From contig DATHII010000271.1 in the NCBI GenBank assembly GCA_035316885.1, positions 1 through 41,172 on the forward strand: DNA of 41,172 nucleotides, written 5' to 3'. The position numbers and the translations under genes were made by a program. The stretch comes from DASRTE01 sp035316885. Lineage in GTDB: Bacteria > Actinomycetota > Actinomycetes > Jiangellales > Jiangellaceae. The notes under the pieces are model-generated. The model saw nothing but the letters and a program-made list of their open reading frames with translations. It made no database searches and was not told where the DNA came from. How positions within the stretch are numbered: position 1 is the stretch's first letter; each line of letters opens with the position of its first letter. Of the stretch, positions 16,085 through 22,712 are shown piece by piece.

Positions 16085-16459
16085 GTGAGCACCGTGGACA
16101 CGGACCATGTCCGCCGCTGGGTGGATGCCTATCTCGTGGCCTGGACGAGCAACGACCCGGCGCACGTCGAGGCCTTGTTCACCGCTGATGCCACCTACCG
16201 TCACCGTCCCTACCGCACGCCCGTCGTGGGACGGGACGCGATCGTTGCCGACTGGGTCGGCGAGCACCGGGACGAGTCGGGTACCTGGCGGGCGGAGTTC
16301 GCGCCGCTGGTGGTGCACGACGACCTCGCTGTCGTCACCGGCGACGTCGACTACGACGACGAGCGTTACTCCAACCTCTGGGTCGTGCGGTTCGGCGCTG
16401 ACGGACGCTGTTCCGAGTTCACCGAGTGGTGGATGCTCAAGCCAGCCGATCAGGCCTAG
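16085..16459 (+). CDS. SnoaL-like / NTF2-fold protein
   Basis: A 124-residue protein with the NTF2-like cone fold: an N-terminal helix VRRWVDAYLVAWTSNDPAHV, then LFTADATYRHRPYRTPVVGR, typical of SnoaL-like proteins, and a C-terminal sheet ending CSEFTEWWMLKP. Family members include isomerases, dehydratases and many of unknown role. GTG at 16085 is chosen for the strong GGAGAGGAG ribosome-binding site 5-13 bases upstream. It ends 9 bp before the formylglycine-generating enzyme, so the two are probably one operon. Confidence 0.8.
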   Translation: MSTVDTDHVRRWVDAYLVAWTSNDPAHVEALFTADATYRHRPYRTPVVGRDAIVADWVGEHRDESGTWRAEFAPLVVHDDLAVVTGDVDYDDERYSNLWVVRFGADGRCSEFTEWWMLKPADQA

Positions 16460-16468
16460 GCTGCGGGC

Positions 16469-17374
16469 GTGAACGAGGGGGGCCTGCGCAAGCACATGGT
16501 GCACGTGCCGGCGGGCCGGTTCCTCATGGGCAGCGACAAGTTCTACCCGGAGGAGCGCCCGGTCCGCGCGGTCGACGTCGGCGAGCTCTGGGCCGACGAG
16601 CACCTGGTCACCAACGCCGAGTTCCGCCGCTTCGTCAAGGACACCGGTCACGTCACCGTCGCCGAGCGCGCTCCCGACCCGACCGACTTCCCCGGTGCCG
16701 ACCCGGCCAGCCTGGTGCCCGGATCGCAGGTGTTCACCCCGACGCCCGAACCGATGCCGCTGGACGACTGGACCCGGTGGTGGAGCTGGGTGCCGGGCAC
16801 CGACTGGCGGCATCCGCTGGGCCCCGCCTCCACATTGCACGGCCGAGAACTGCACCCGGTCGTGCACGTCGGTTACGAAGACGCGCTGGCCTACGCGGCG
16901 TGGGCCGGCAAGGACCTTCCTACCGAGGCCGAGTGGGAGCATGCGGCCCGCGGCGGCCTCGACCGGCAGACCTACCCCTGGGGTGACGACTTCCTGCCTC
17001 ACGGCAGGGTCATGGCCAACACTTGGCACGGCCGGTTCCCGTGGGAGAACCTCCGGCCGCACGGCTTCGACCGCACCTCGCCGGTGCGTCGGTTCCCGCC
17101 GAACGGTTACGGGCTCTACGACGTCGCCGGCAATGTCTGGGAGTGGACCCGCACGCCGTGGACCGCCGACCATGCCGAGCCCGTCGCGGCAGTGCCGGCC
17201 TGTTGCGGGCCGGGGCACGAGCACGTCGGGGAGCTGGACCGCCGGGTGATGAAGGGCGGCTCGCACATCTGTGCGCCGTCGTACTGCCACCGCTACCGGC
17301 CCGCGGCGCGTCAGGGGCACGCGGTGCGGAGCACGACCAGCCATCTGGGCTTCCGGTGCGTGCTGCGGCGATGA
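16469..17374 (+). CDS. Formylglycine-generating enzyme (SUMF1-like sulfatase maturase)
   Basis: A 301-residue FGE-sulfatase-domain protein. Aerobic FGEs oxidise a cysteine in the CxPxR motif of sulfatases to formylglycine using a copper centre. Here the N-terminal HVPAGRFLMGSDKFYPEERP, the middle DLPTEAEWEHAARGG and GLYDVAGNVWEWT, and the C-terminal GGSHICAPSYCHRYRPAAR are intact. Cys268 and Cys273 have the spacing (x+5) of the catalytic pair of true FGEs, unlike other SUMF1-fold proteins such as EgtB, which lack it. GTG at 16469 is the start. No sulfatase is present in the window, so its target is encoded elsewhere. The stop overlaps the ATG of the next gene (ATGA). Confidence 0.92.
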   Translation: MNEGGLRKHMVHVPAGRFLMGSDKFYPEERPVRAVDVGELWADEHLVTNAEFRRFVKDTGHVTVAERAPDPTDFPGADPASLVPGSQVFTPTPEPMPLDDWTRWWSWVPGTDWRHPLGPASTLHGRELHPVVHVGYEDALAYAAWAGKDLPTEAEWEHAARGGLDRQTYPWGDDFLPHGRVMANTWHGRFPWENLRPHGFDRTSPVRRFPPNGYGLYDVAGNVWEWTRTPWTADHAEPVAAVPACCGPGHEHVGELDRRVMKGGSHICAPSYCHRYRPAARQGHAVRSTTSHLGFRCVLRR

Positions 17375-17868
17375 CCGTACCCGACGCCGACACGTGGTAC
17401 GACCGCATCGACACGGCCGGCGCGGTCTACGGCTCGCTACTGGCCGCCTCCGTGGTGGTCGGCCAGAGCCCGTTGCAGGAATCGATACGACCCCGCGACC
17501 TTGCGCTGGTGCTGCTGGCGACCGGCGCGGTCTTCTGGATCATGCATGTCTATGCCCGCAGCGTCGCGCATGCCGTCGATGGCCGGGTCGGCCGTACGTC
17601 ACTACTCCACAGCGCCCGTCAGGAGAGCCCCATCCTGCTGGCGGCGGTGCCGCCCGCCGCGGCCGCCCTCATCGCCACGGCTTTCGGCCTGTCCCACACC
17701 GCGGCGGCGTGGTGGGCCTTCGTCACCGCCCTGGTCGGGCAGGTCGGATGGACGGTCGCAGCGACCCGCCAGGCGGGTGCGTCGTTGCGGATCACGCTGA
17801 TGTGGGTCGCACTCAACCTCGGGCTCGGCCTCCTGCTGGTCGCGCTCAAGGTGGCGGTCAGTCACTGA
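17371..17868 (+). CDS. Four-helix integral membrane protein, unknown function
   Basis: A 165-residue protein that I do not recognise. About four hydrophobic helices are visible: AGAVYGSLLAASVVVG, LALVLLATGAVFWIMHVYA, LLAAVPPAAAALIATAFGLS and ITLMWVALNLGLGLLLVAL. The N-terminal DADTWYDRIDTAGAVYG and the charged HVYARSVAHAVDGRVGR loop recall VIT-like or DUF-type membrane proteins, but that is weak. Its ATG at 17371 overlaps the stop of the formylglycine-generating enzyme, so it is translated with it and may be a membrane partner. Confidence 0.7.
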   Translation: MTVPDADTWYDRIDTAGAVYGSLLAASVVVGQSPLQESIRPRDLALVLLATGAVFWIMHVYARSVAHAVDGRVGRTSLLHSARQESPILLAAVPPAAAALIATAFGLSHTAAAWWAFVTALVGQVGWTVAATRQAGASLRITLMWVALNLGLGLLLVALKVAVSH

Positions 17869-17882
17869 CACCGCACCGGAGA

Positions 17883-17899
17883 TCACCCCGATCGGGTGA
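17883..17899. promoter_or_regulatory. Putative LAL-regulator box 1
   Basis: TCACCC (17883-17888), a 5-bp spacer and GGGTGA (17894-17899) form an interrupted palindrome identical in its arms to sites at 22671-22689 and 25424-25442. Its centre is 44 bp upstream of the ATG at 17935, the position of an activator site next to a -35 box if the transcript is leaderless. The outer T/A pair of the other two copies is not conserved here. Confidence 0.55.
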
Positions 17900-17934
17900 C
17901 GACGGGACCGGCTGTGCGGCCCAACATCTCAGGC

Positions 17935-18189
17935 ATGACTCAATACGCCACGCTGCGCACCTGGTCGGCCGCACTGAACGTCCTCGGCGCGGTGTCCCTG
18001 ATCCTGGTCGGGATCAGCGCGATCATCTGGGCGATCGAGGCAGAGGGCTTCTGGCCCACTCTCGGCGTGATCTTCATCGGAGCGCCCATCGCGCTGTTCC
18101 TCGCGTCCTGGCCGATCGCCCTCGGGCAGATGATGCGGGCCGTCGCCGACATCGGCGACTCGGTGGCCGGCCGCAGCACCGCCACCTGA
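17935..18189 (+). CDS. Small two-helix membrane protein
   Basis: An 84-residue protein with two clear membrane helices: LNVLGAVSLILVGISAIIWA and FWPTLGVIFIGAPIALFLAS, then a polar C-terminus. I do not recognise the family. ATG at 17935 (MTQYATLRTW) is preferred to GTG at 17896 because the latter lies inside the palindrome at 17883-17899. If that palindrome is a regulator site, this gene is under the LAL regulator encoded at 22713-25346 together with the DUF7144/SulP operon. Confidence 0.65.
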   Translation: MTQYATLRTWSAALNVLGAVSLILVGISAIIWAIEAEGFWPTLGVIFIGAPIALFLASWPIALGQMMRAVADIGDSVAGRSTAT

Positions 18190-18217
18190 CGGCCGTTCAA
18201 CGCCGCGAGAACGGTCC

Positions 18218-18358
18218 ATGTCGACGGATGGCATGGTCGCTGCTGTCCTCGGCCTCTGCGTCCTCGCCGTCGTGCTCATCGTGGACTGCTGGCAAACCCC
18301 GCGCGAGCCGGCATCCAATCGCCCTCGTGATCAGGCGCAGGTAGTCGTACGGTCGTGA
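18218..18358 (+). CDS. 46-residue single-helix membrane peptide
   Basis: A short open frame, MSTDGMVAAVLGLCVLAVVL followed by IVDCWQTPREPAS, with one membrane helix and a polar cytoplasmic tail. It stops 1 bp before the ATG of the molybdopterin oxidoreductase gene, so translation could be coupled. It was found by reading the gap, not by similarity. The 141-bp open frame, its TM character and tight spacing support it; there is no strong ribosome-binding site. A leader peptide or a small membrane tether for the enzyme are possible roles, both unproven. Confidence 0.45.
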   Translation: MSTDGMVAAVLGLCVLAVVLIVDCWQTPREPASNRPRDQAQVVVRS

Positions 18359-18359
18359 C

Positions 18360-20633
18360 ATGACGGCGAAGCCTCCCGTCGACGACGTCGGGGACGAGAA
18401 CCTGCACGTCGAGCGGCCGAAACGCAGTGCTGCGGGCCTGGCAGGCATCCGGCACGGTCTACGGCCGGTGCTGCAGCAGGCCGGCGTCGCGCGTGGGGTT
18501 CGAACTCTCCGGCTGGTCAACCAGCAACGGGGCTTCGACTGTCCCGGCTGCGCATGGCCGGAGTCGGACAAGCCACACCTGGCCGAGTTCTGCGAGAACG
18601 GCGCCAAGGCCGTGGCCGAGGAGTCGACCGTACGCCGGGTCGGCGCGGAGTTCTTCGCCGCCCACCCGGTCAGTGAGCTCGCGAACCGATCGGACCACTG
18701 GCTGGGCCAGCAGGGAAGGCTCACCGAGCCGGTGTTGCGTGAAGCAGGTGACGACCACTACCGGCCGGTGTCGTGGGACCACGCCTTCGGCATCGTCGCG
18801 GACGTGCTGGCCGCGATGGAGACCCCGGACCAAGCGGTGTTCTACACCTCCGGCCGGACAAGCAACGAGGCGGCCTTCCTTTACCAGCTGTTCGCCCGCA
18901 GGCTCGGCACCAACAACCTGCCGGACTGCTCGAACATGTGTCACGAGTCCTCGGGCGCGGCGCTGTCGGAGACCCTCGGCGTGGGCAAGGGCAGCGTGTC
19001 GCTGACCGACATCACCGACCACGCCGAGCTCATCGTCATCGTCGGACAGAACCCCGGGACCAACCATCCGCGCATGCTGACGGCCCTCGAGCAGGCCAAG
19101 CGCCGGGGTGCGCGGATCGTCGCGGTGAACCCACTGCCGGAGGCCGGGCTGATCCGGTTCAGGAACCCCCAACGAGTGAGCGGCATCCTCGGACGAGGAA
19201 CCCCGCTGGCCGACCTGTTCCTGCAGATCCGGCTGGCCGGCGACCTGGCCTTCTTCCAGTCCGTGAACCGGCTCCTGGTCGAGTCCGGCGACGTCGACCA
19301 CGAATTCATCCGCGCGCACACGGCGGGCTTCGACGACGTCGCGGCCCTGTGGCGTGACCTGGACCGGGCCGACGTGGGCGAGGCGACCGGCCTGACCCGC
19401 GACGAGATCGATGCGTTCGCCGCCGAGGTGCGGCGGGCCCGCAGCGTGATCGTGTGCTGGGCGATGGGATTGACCCAGCACCGTCAGGCCGTGCCAACTA
19501 TCCGCGAGATCGTCAACTTTCTGCTGCTGCGCGGCAACATCGGCCGCCGCGGCGCGGGCGTCTGCCCCGTCCGGGGCCACAGCAACGTCCAGGGCGACCG
19601 CACCATGGGCATCTGGGAGAAGCCGCCAGCGGCGTTTCTCGACGCCCTGGGCGCCGAGTTCGGCTTCGACCCACCCCGCGATCACGGATACGACACCGTC
19701 GGCGCGATCCGGGCGATGCGCGACGGTGCCGTCCAGGTCTTCATGGCCCTGGGCGGCAACTTCGCGGCGGCGACTCCTGACTCCGCCGTCACGTCGGCGG
19801 CGCTGCGGCAGGTGCCGTTGACCGTCCATGTCTCGACCAAGCTCAACCGGTCGCACGCCCTGGCCGGCCGGCGGTCATTGATCCTGCCTTGCCTCGGTCG
19901 TACCGAGATCGACCTGCGCGCGAGCGGCGAGCAGTTCGTCACGGTCGAGGACTCGATGAGCGTCGTCCACAGCTCACGCGGCGCCCTCCCGCCGGCCTCA
20001 CCGGCCCTGCGCAGCGAGGTCGCGATCGTGTGCGGGCTCGCTCGTCGCGTGCTCGGGCTCGGCGACCCGACGCCATGGGAGGCGCTGGCGGCCGACTACG
20101 CCACCGTCCGCGACCGCATCTCCCGGGTCGTGCCCGGGTTCGAGGACTTCGAGCAGCGGGTGGCGCGGCCCGGCGGTTTCGTGCTCCCCCACCCGCCGAG
20201 GGACGAACTCCGCTTCCCGACAACCTCGGGGAAGGCACTGTTCACCGCGAACCCGGTCGAGGTCCTCCGGGTGCCACCCGGACGGCTCCTCCTCCAGACC
20301 GTCCGCTCGCACGATCAGTTCAACACGACGATCTACGGCATGGACGACCGCTACCGCGGCATCCACGGTGGACGGCGCGTCGTGTTCGTCAATGCCGACG
20401 ACCTGCTGGAACTCGGCATCCCGGACGCGTCGGTCGTCGACGTGGTCAGCGAATGGGCCGACGGTGACCGGCGGGCTCCCGGATTCCGGGTCGTCGCCTA
20501 CCCGACGGCGCGAGGGTGCGCCGCCGGGTACTTCCCGGAGATGAACGTGCTCGTGCCCCTGGACCACACAGCCGAGGTCAGTGGAACGCCGGCCTCGAAG
20601 TCCGTTGTGATCCGGCTCGAGACGACGGGCTGA
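18360..20633 (+). CDS. FdhF/YdeP-family molybdopterin oxidoreductase
   Basis: A 757-residue protein of the molybdopterin oxidoreductase superfamily, closest in pattern to YdeP-type formate dehydrogenase-like proteins. Near the N-terminus Cys61 and Cys64 (GFDCPGCAWP) and Cys78 (EFCENGAKAV) would hold an iron-sulfur cluster. SNMCHESSG near residue 200 is at the cofactor. VGQNPGTNHPRMLTALEQA and GVCPVRGHSNVQGDRTMGIW mark the bis-MGD domains, and the C-terminal LLQTVRSHDQFNTTIYGMDD the fourth domain. The electron acceptor and true substrate are unknown; E. coli YdeP is linked to acid resistance, not to proven formate oxidation. The fdhD gene 2.4 kb away supports a sulfurated Mo cofactor. There is no signal peptide, so it is cytoplasmic. 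Confidence 0.9.
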   Translation: MTAKPPVDDVGDENLHVERPKRSAAGLAGIRHGLRPVLQQAGVARGVRTLRLVNQQRGFDCPGCAWPESDKPHLAEFCENGAKAVAEESTVRRVGAEFFAAHPVSELANRSDHWLGQQGRLTEPVLREAGDDHYRPVSWDHAFGIVADVLAAMETPDQAVFYTSGRTSNEAAFLYQLFARRLGTNNLPDCSNMCHESSGAALSETLGVGKGSVSLTDITDHAELIVIVGQNPGTNHPRMLTALEQAKRRGARIVAVNPLPEAGLIRFRNPQRVSGILGRGTPLADLFLQIRLAGDLAFFQSVNRLLVESGDVDHEFIRAHTAGFDDVAALWRDLDRADVGEATGLTRDEIDAFAAEVRRARSVIVCWAMGLTQHRQAVPTIREIVNFLLLRGNIGRRGAGVCPVRGHSNVQGDRTMGIWEKPPAAFLDALGAEFGFDPPRDHGYDTVGAIRAMRDGAVQVFMALGGNFAAATPDSAVTSAALRQVPLTVHVSTKLNRSHALAGRRSLILPCLGRTEIDLRASGEQFVTVEDSMSVVHSSRGALPPASPALRSEVAIVCGLARRVLGLGDPTPWEALAADYATVRDRISRVVPGFEDFEQRVARPGGFVLPHPPRDELRFPTTSGKALFTANPVEVLRVPPGRLLLQTVRSHDQFNTTIYGMDDRYRGIHGGRRVVFVNADDLLELGIPDASVVDVVSEWADGDRRAPGFRVVAYPTARGCAAGYFPEMNVLVPLDHTAEVSGTPASKSVVIRLETTG

Positions 20634-20968
20634 ACGGTCCGGGTTGGCCCCGATGCTCGGTCCCTGAATCTCGCAGTACGCGCGTTTACGGGGAATGGCC
20701 ACAAGTCGGGGCGCACGCCGCAGGTCGGCGGCTCGCGCGCGAAGCGGATACGTACATGTCACCTTGCTCCATCTACGTATCGCGCCTGGTGAAGACGAGC
20801 ACCGACCGTGCCAGACGCCAGGGTGTATTAGGGCAGCGACCATGGCACCCGCGAAAGGCCGCGGCGTGCCGAGGAGCACGATGCCGCCCGCGATCGCACC
20901 GGGCGTGGTGGCCAGGCCGATCGCGAACGGCACCAGCCCCAGGAGGAGGTGCCCATGCACGTGGGTCG
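20634..20968. other. Intergenic region with possible membrane-protein remnant and inverted repeat
   Basis: Between the oxidoreductase and the second DUF7144 gene. On the minus strand, from GTG 20960, one frame reads HGHLLLGLVPFAIGLATTPG then AIAGGIVLLGTPRPFAGAMV, like part of a small membrane protein (SPW-repeat type is a guess). The frame then loses hydrophobic character with no plausible stop, so it looks like a decayed last gene of the operon. An imperfect AT-rich inverted repeat, GATACGTACATG at 20748-20759 with CATCTACGTATC about 10 bp further on, may be an operator or hairpin. Nothing else is seen. Confidence 0.35.
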
Positions 20969-21373
20969 CTAGACGGCTGCCACCTCGCCACCGTGGACAA
21001 CCAGCGCGTAGATCACCAGGACATCCAGGATGATCACGATCGTGGCCCACCACGGGTAGATGCCGATCACCGTCAACTGAGCCAGCAGGTTGAGGATCAC
21101 GACGACGACGCCCACAACCCGGGCCCAGGTGCTGCCGCCGAGCACGCCGATGCCGGTCAGGATCAGCACGACGCCCAGGATGACGTGGATCCAACCCCAG
21201 GTGGTGAGGTCGAGGACCAGCACGCCGGCCTCGACGGCGACCGCGAACGTGTCGTTGAACAGGGCGATCAGACCCTGGAACAGGTCCATCAACCCAATCG
21301 TGATCAGCATGATGCCCGCGAACCAGACCCAGCCGACCCAGCCGGTCGGTTCGGTCCTCGACTCTGCGCTCAT
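20969..21373 (-). CDS. DUF7144-family membrane protein, second copy
   Basis: A 134-residue protein with four membrane helices and the family pattern TGWVGWVWFAGIMLITIGLM near the N-terminus, DLTTWGWIHVILGVVLILTG in the middle, and a final helix VIILDVLVIYALVVHGG. It is a clear paralogue of the protein at 22168-22596: the WGW-H...G and ALVVHG motifs match. The function of the family is unknown. ATG at 21373 overlaps the stop of the SulP remnant (ATGA) and has the ribosome-binding site AAGGAG. It is the third gene of the operon headed by the first DUF7144 copy. Confidence 0.85.
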   Translation of the reverse strand: MSAESRTEPTGWVGWVWFAGIMLITIGLMDLFQGLIALFNDTFAVAVEAGVLVLDLTTWGWIHVILGVVLILTGIGVLGGSTWARVVGVVVVILNLLAQLTVIGIYPWWATIVIILDVLVIYALVVHGGEVAAV

Positions 21374-22171
21374 TCCTGTTCTCCTTCCAGTTCGTCGGGA
21401 CGCACGGTCGCGCGCCCCGTCGCATCTCCCCCTGCGGCGCCGGCCGGGGATCCGTCGCCGAGCGCCGCCGCCGTCGCCGCCTCGATCGACGGGTAGGGCT
21501 GGGCGAGCACGCGGGCGGTGCCGGTACGGCGCAGGACGTCAAGCACCTGGCCGACGTCACCCACGACCATCACGTGGACGCCGCGCTGCTCGAGGTCGGT
21601 GGCCAGGTCGTGCAGCATCGCTGCCGCCGTCGTGTCGACCACCGGTATCGTCGCCGCGTCCAGGACGAGGGCGCGAACGCCCGCCGCCTCGGCGAGCCCG
21701 CGCAGCCGGCCCCCACCGGTGTCCGCGTTGGCGAAGAACAGCCCGCTCTCGACCCGGGCGACGACGACCTCGTCGGCCTGACGGTTCTCGGGATGGCGCT
21801 CCATGTCGCTCCACTGCCCGGGCGCGCCTGGCACCCGACCCAGCACCGCGACGTGCGGGCGCGAGGCCCGGTAGATCAGCGTGAGCAGTGACAGCACCAC
21901 GCCGATGACCAGCCCCGGCAACGTGTCGAAGACCAGCACGCCGAACAGGGCCCCCACCGCGCCGATGAAGTCGACCCGGGTCGCGTGACCGTAGATCGCA
22001 GCCAGCCGGCTGGTGCTGATCCGGTAGAGGCGGCGAAGCGATGCGAAGTCGACCAGTTCGATCACGGCGGCGATGACCACAGCCGCCTGCGCGGCCGGCC
22101 GTGGCGACCTCGGACTCGGTGTCGGGCAGGACGTCGGACGTGGGCGGCGTCGCCGGCTCGCCCAGCGTCAT
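21370..22171 (-). pseudogene. SulP anion transporter with large internal deletion; STAS domain retained
   Basis: The gene starts with ATG 22171, overlapping the upstream DUF7144 stop, and encodes about 25 residues (MTLGEPATPPTSDVLPDTES...) before a junction near 22098. Beyond it, in another frame, the C-terminal part of a SulP permease resumes: AAVIELVDFASLRRLYRIS, then VDFIGAVGALFGVLVFDTLP, the final helix, and a full STAS domain with VLDAATIPVVDTTAAAMLHD. Complete SulP proteins have ~550 residues, so about 300 residues holding most of the transport domain are missing. The 236-residue C-terminal frame could be translated separately as a membrane-anchored STAS protein. As a transporter it is dead. 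Confidence 0.75.
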
Positions 22172-22596
22172 GCCATCCCCTCGCGGGCCTCTTCGCCATG
22201 GACTACCAGGGCCCACAAGACCAGCAGATCGAGGACGATCACGATGACACTCCACACCGGCTGCGCGTTGAGCGTGGCGATCTGCCCGATCACGTTGAGC
22301 ATGACGAGAACGACCGCGGTGATCCGGGCCCATGTTGCCCCGGAGAACAGCGCCAGGCCGGCCAGGATCTGCAGCGCACCGAACAGCAGATGGACCCATC
22401 CCCAGGTGGTGAGGTCGAAGACCAGCAGGCCTGCCCGACCGGTCTGCACGAAGACGTCGTCCTCGAAGATCGCTGCGAGACCCTCGATCACGTTGATGGT
22501 TCCGACCAAGACCAGGACGAGGCCGGCGAACCAGATCCAGCCGACCCAGCCCGTCTGGGACGTCCTGGACGTGCGCGGCGCTTCGTAGGCGTTCAT
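22168..22596 (-). CDS. DUF7144-family membrane protein, first copy
   Basis: A 142-residue protein with four hydrophobic helices. It has TGWVGWIWFAGLVLVLVGTI near the N-terminus, DLTTWGWVHLLFGALQILAG, GATWARITAVVLVMLNVIGQ and a last helix ending LLVLWALVVHGEEA. Family function is unknown; these genes often occur in small actinobacterial operons. ATG at 22596 has the ribosome-binding site AAGGGGAG. The palindrome at 22671-22689 lies 75 bp upstream of the start. It heads an operon with the SulP remnant and the second DUF7144 gene, joined by ATGA overlaps. The LAL regulator gene lies immediately upstream on the same strand. Confidence 0.85.
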   Translation of the reverse strand: MNAYEAPRTSRTSQTGWVGWIWFAGLVLVLVGTINVIEGLAAIFEDDVFVQTGRAGLLVFDLTTWGWVHLLFGALQILAGLALFSGATWARITAVVLVMLNVIGQIATLNAQPVWSVIVIVLDLLVLWALVVHGEEAREGMA

Positions 22597-22670
22597 CGTC
22601 TCCCCTTTCGGGACGGTGACCCGCGCAGCGGGCCGTGTCCACCACTGTGTTCCGCGTGTCGGGTTCCGGC

Positions 22671-22689
22671 TTCACCCGTACCGGGTGAA
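22671..22689. promoter_or_regulatory. Putative LAL-regulator box 2, before the DUF7144/SulP operon
   Basis: TTCACCC (22671-22677), spacer GTACC and GGGTGAA (22683-22689): a perfect 7-bp-arm interrupted palindrome. It lies in the 116-bp gap between the LAL regulator gene and the DUF7144/SulP operon on the same strand, with its centre 84 bp from the DUF7144 start. The same arms occur at 25424-25442. Confidence 0.6.
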
Positions 22690-22712
22690 CAGCGACCGGC
22701 CCCGAACCACCA

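Noticed and set aside
15989..17344. Upstream extension of fdhD by about 450 codons
   Set aside because: The frame runs antisense through the SnoaL-like and FGE genes and has no similarity; FdhD homologues begin near 15988.
18492..18530. TTCGAAC-like T-loop motif suggesting a tRNA
   Set aside because: It lies within the molybdopterin oxidoreductase gene and no cloverleaf can be built around it.
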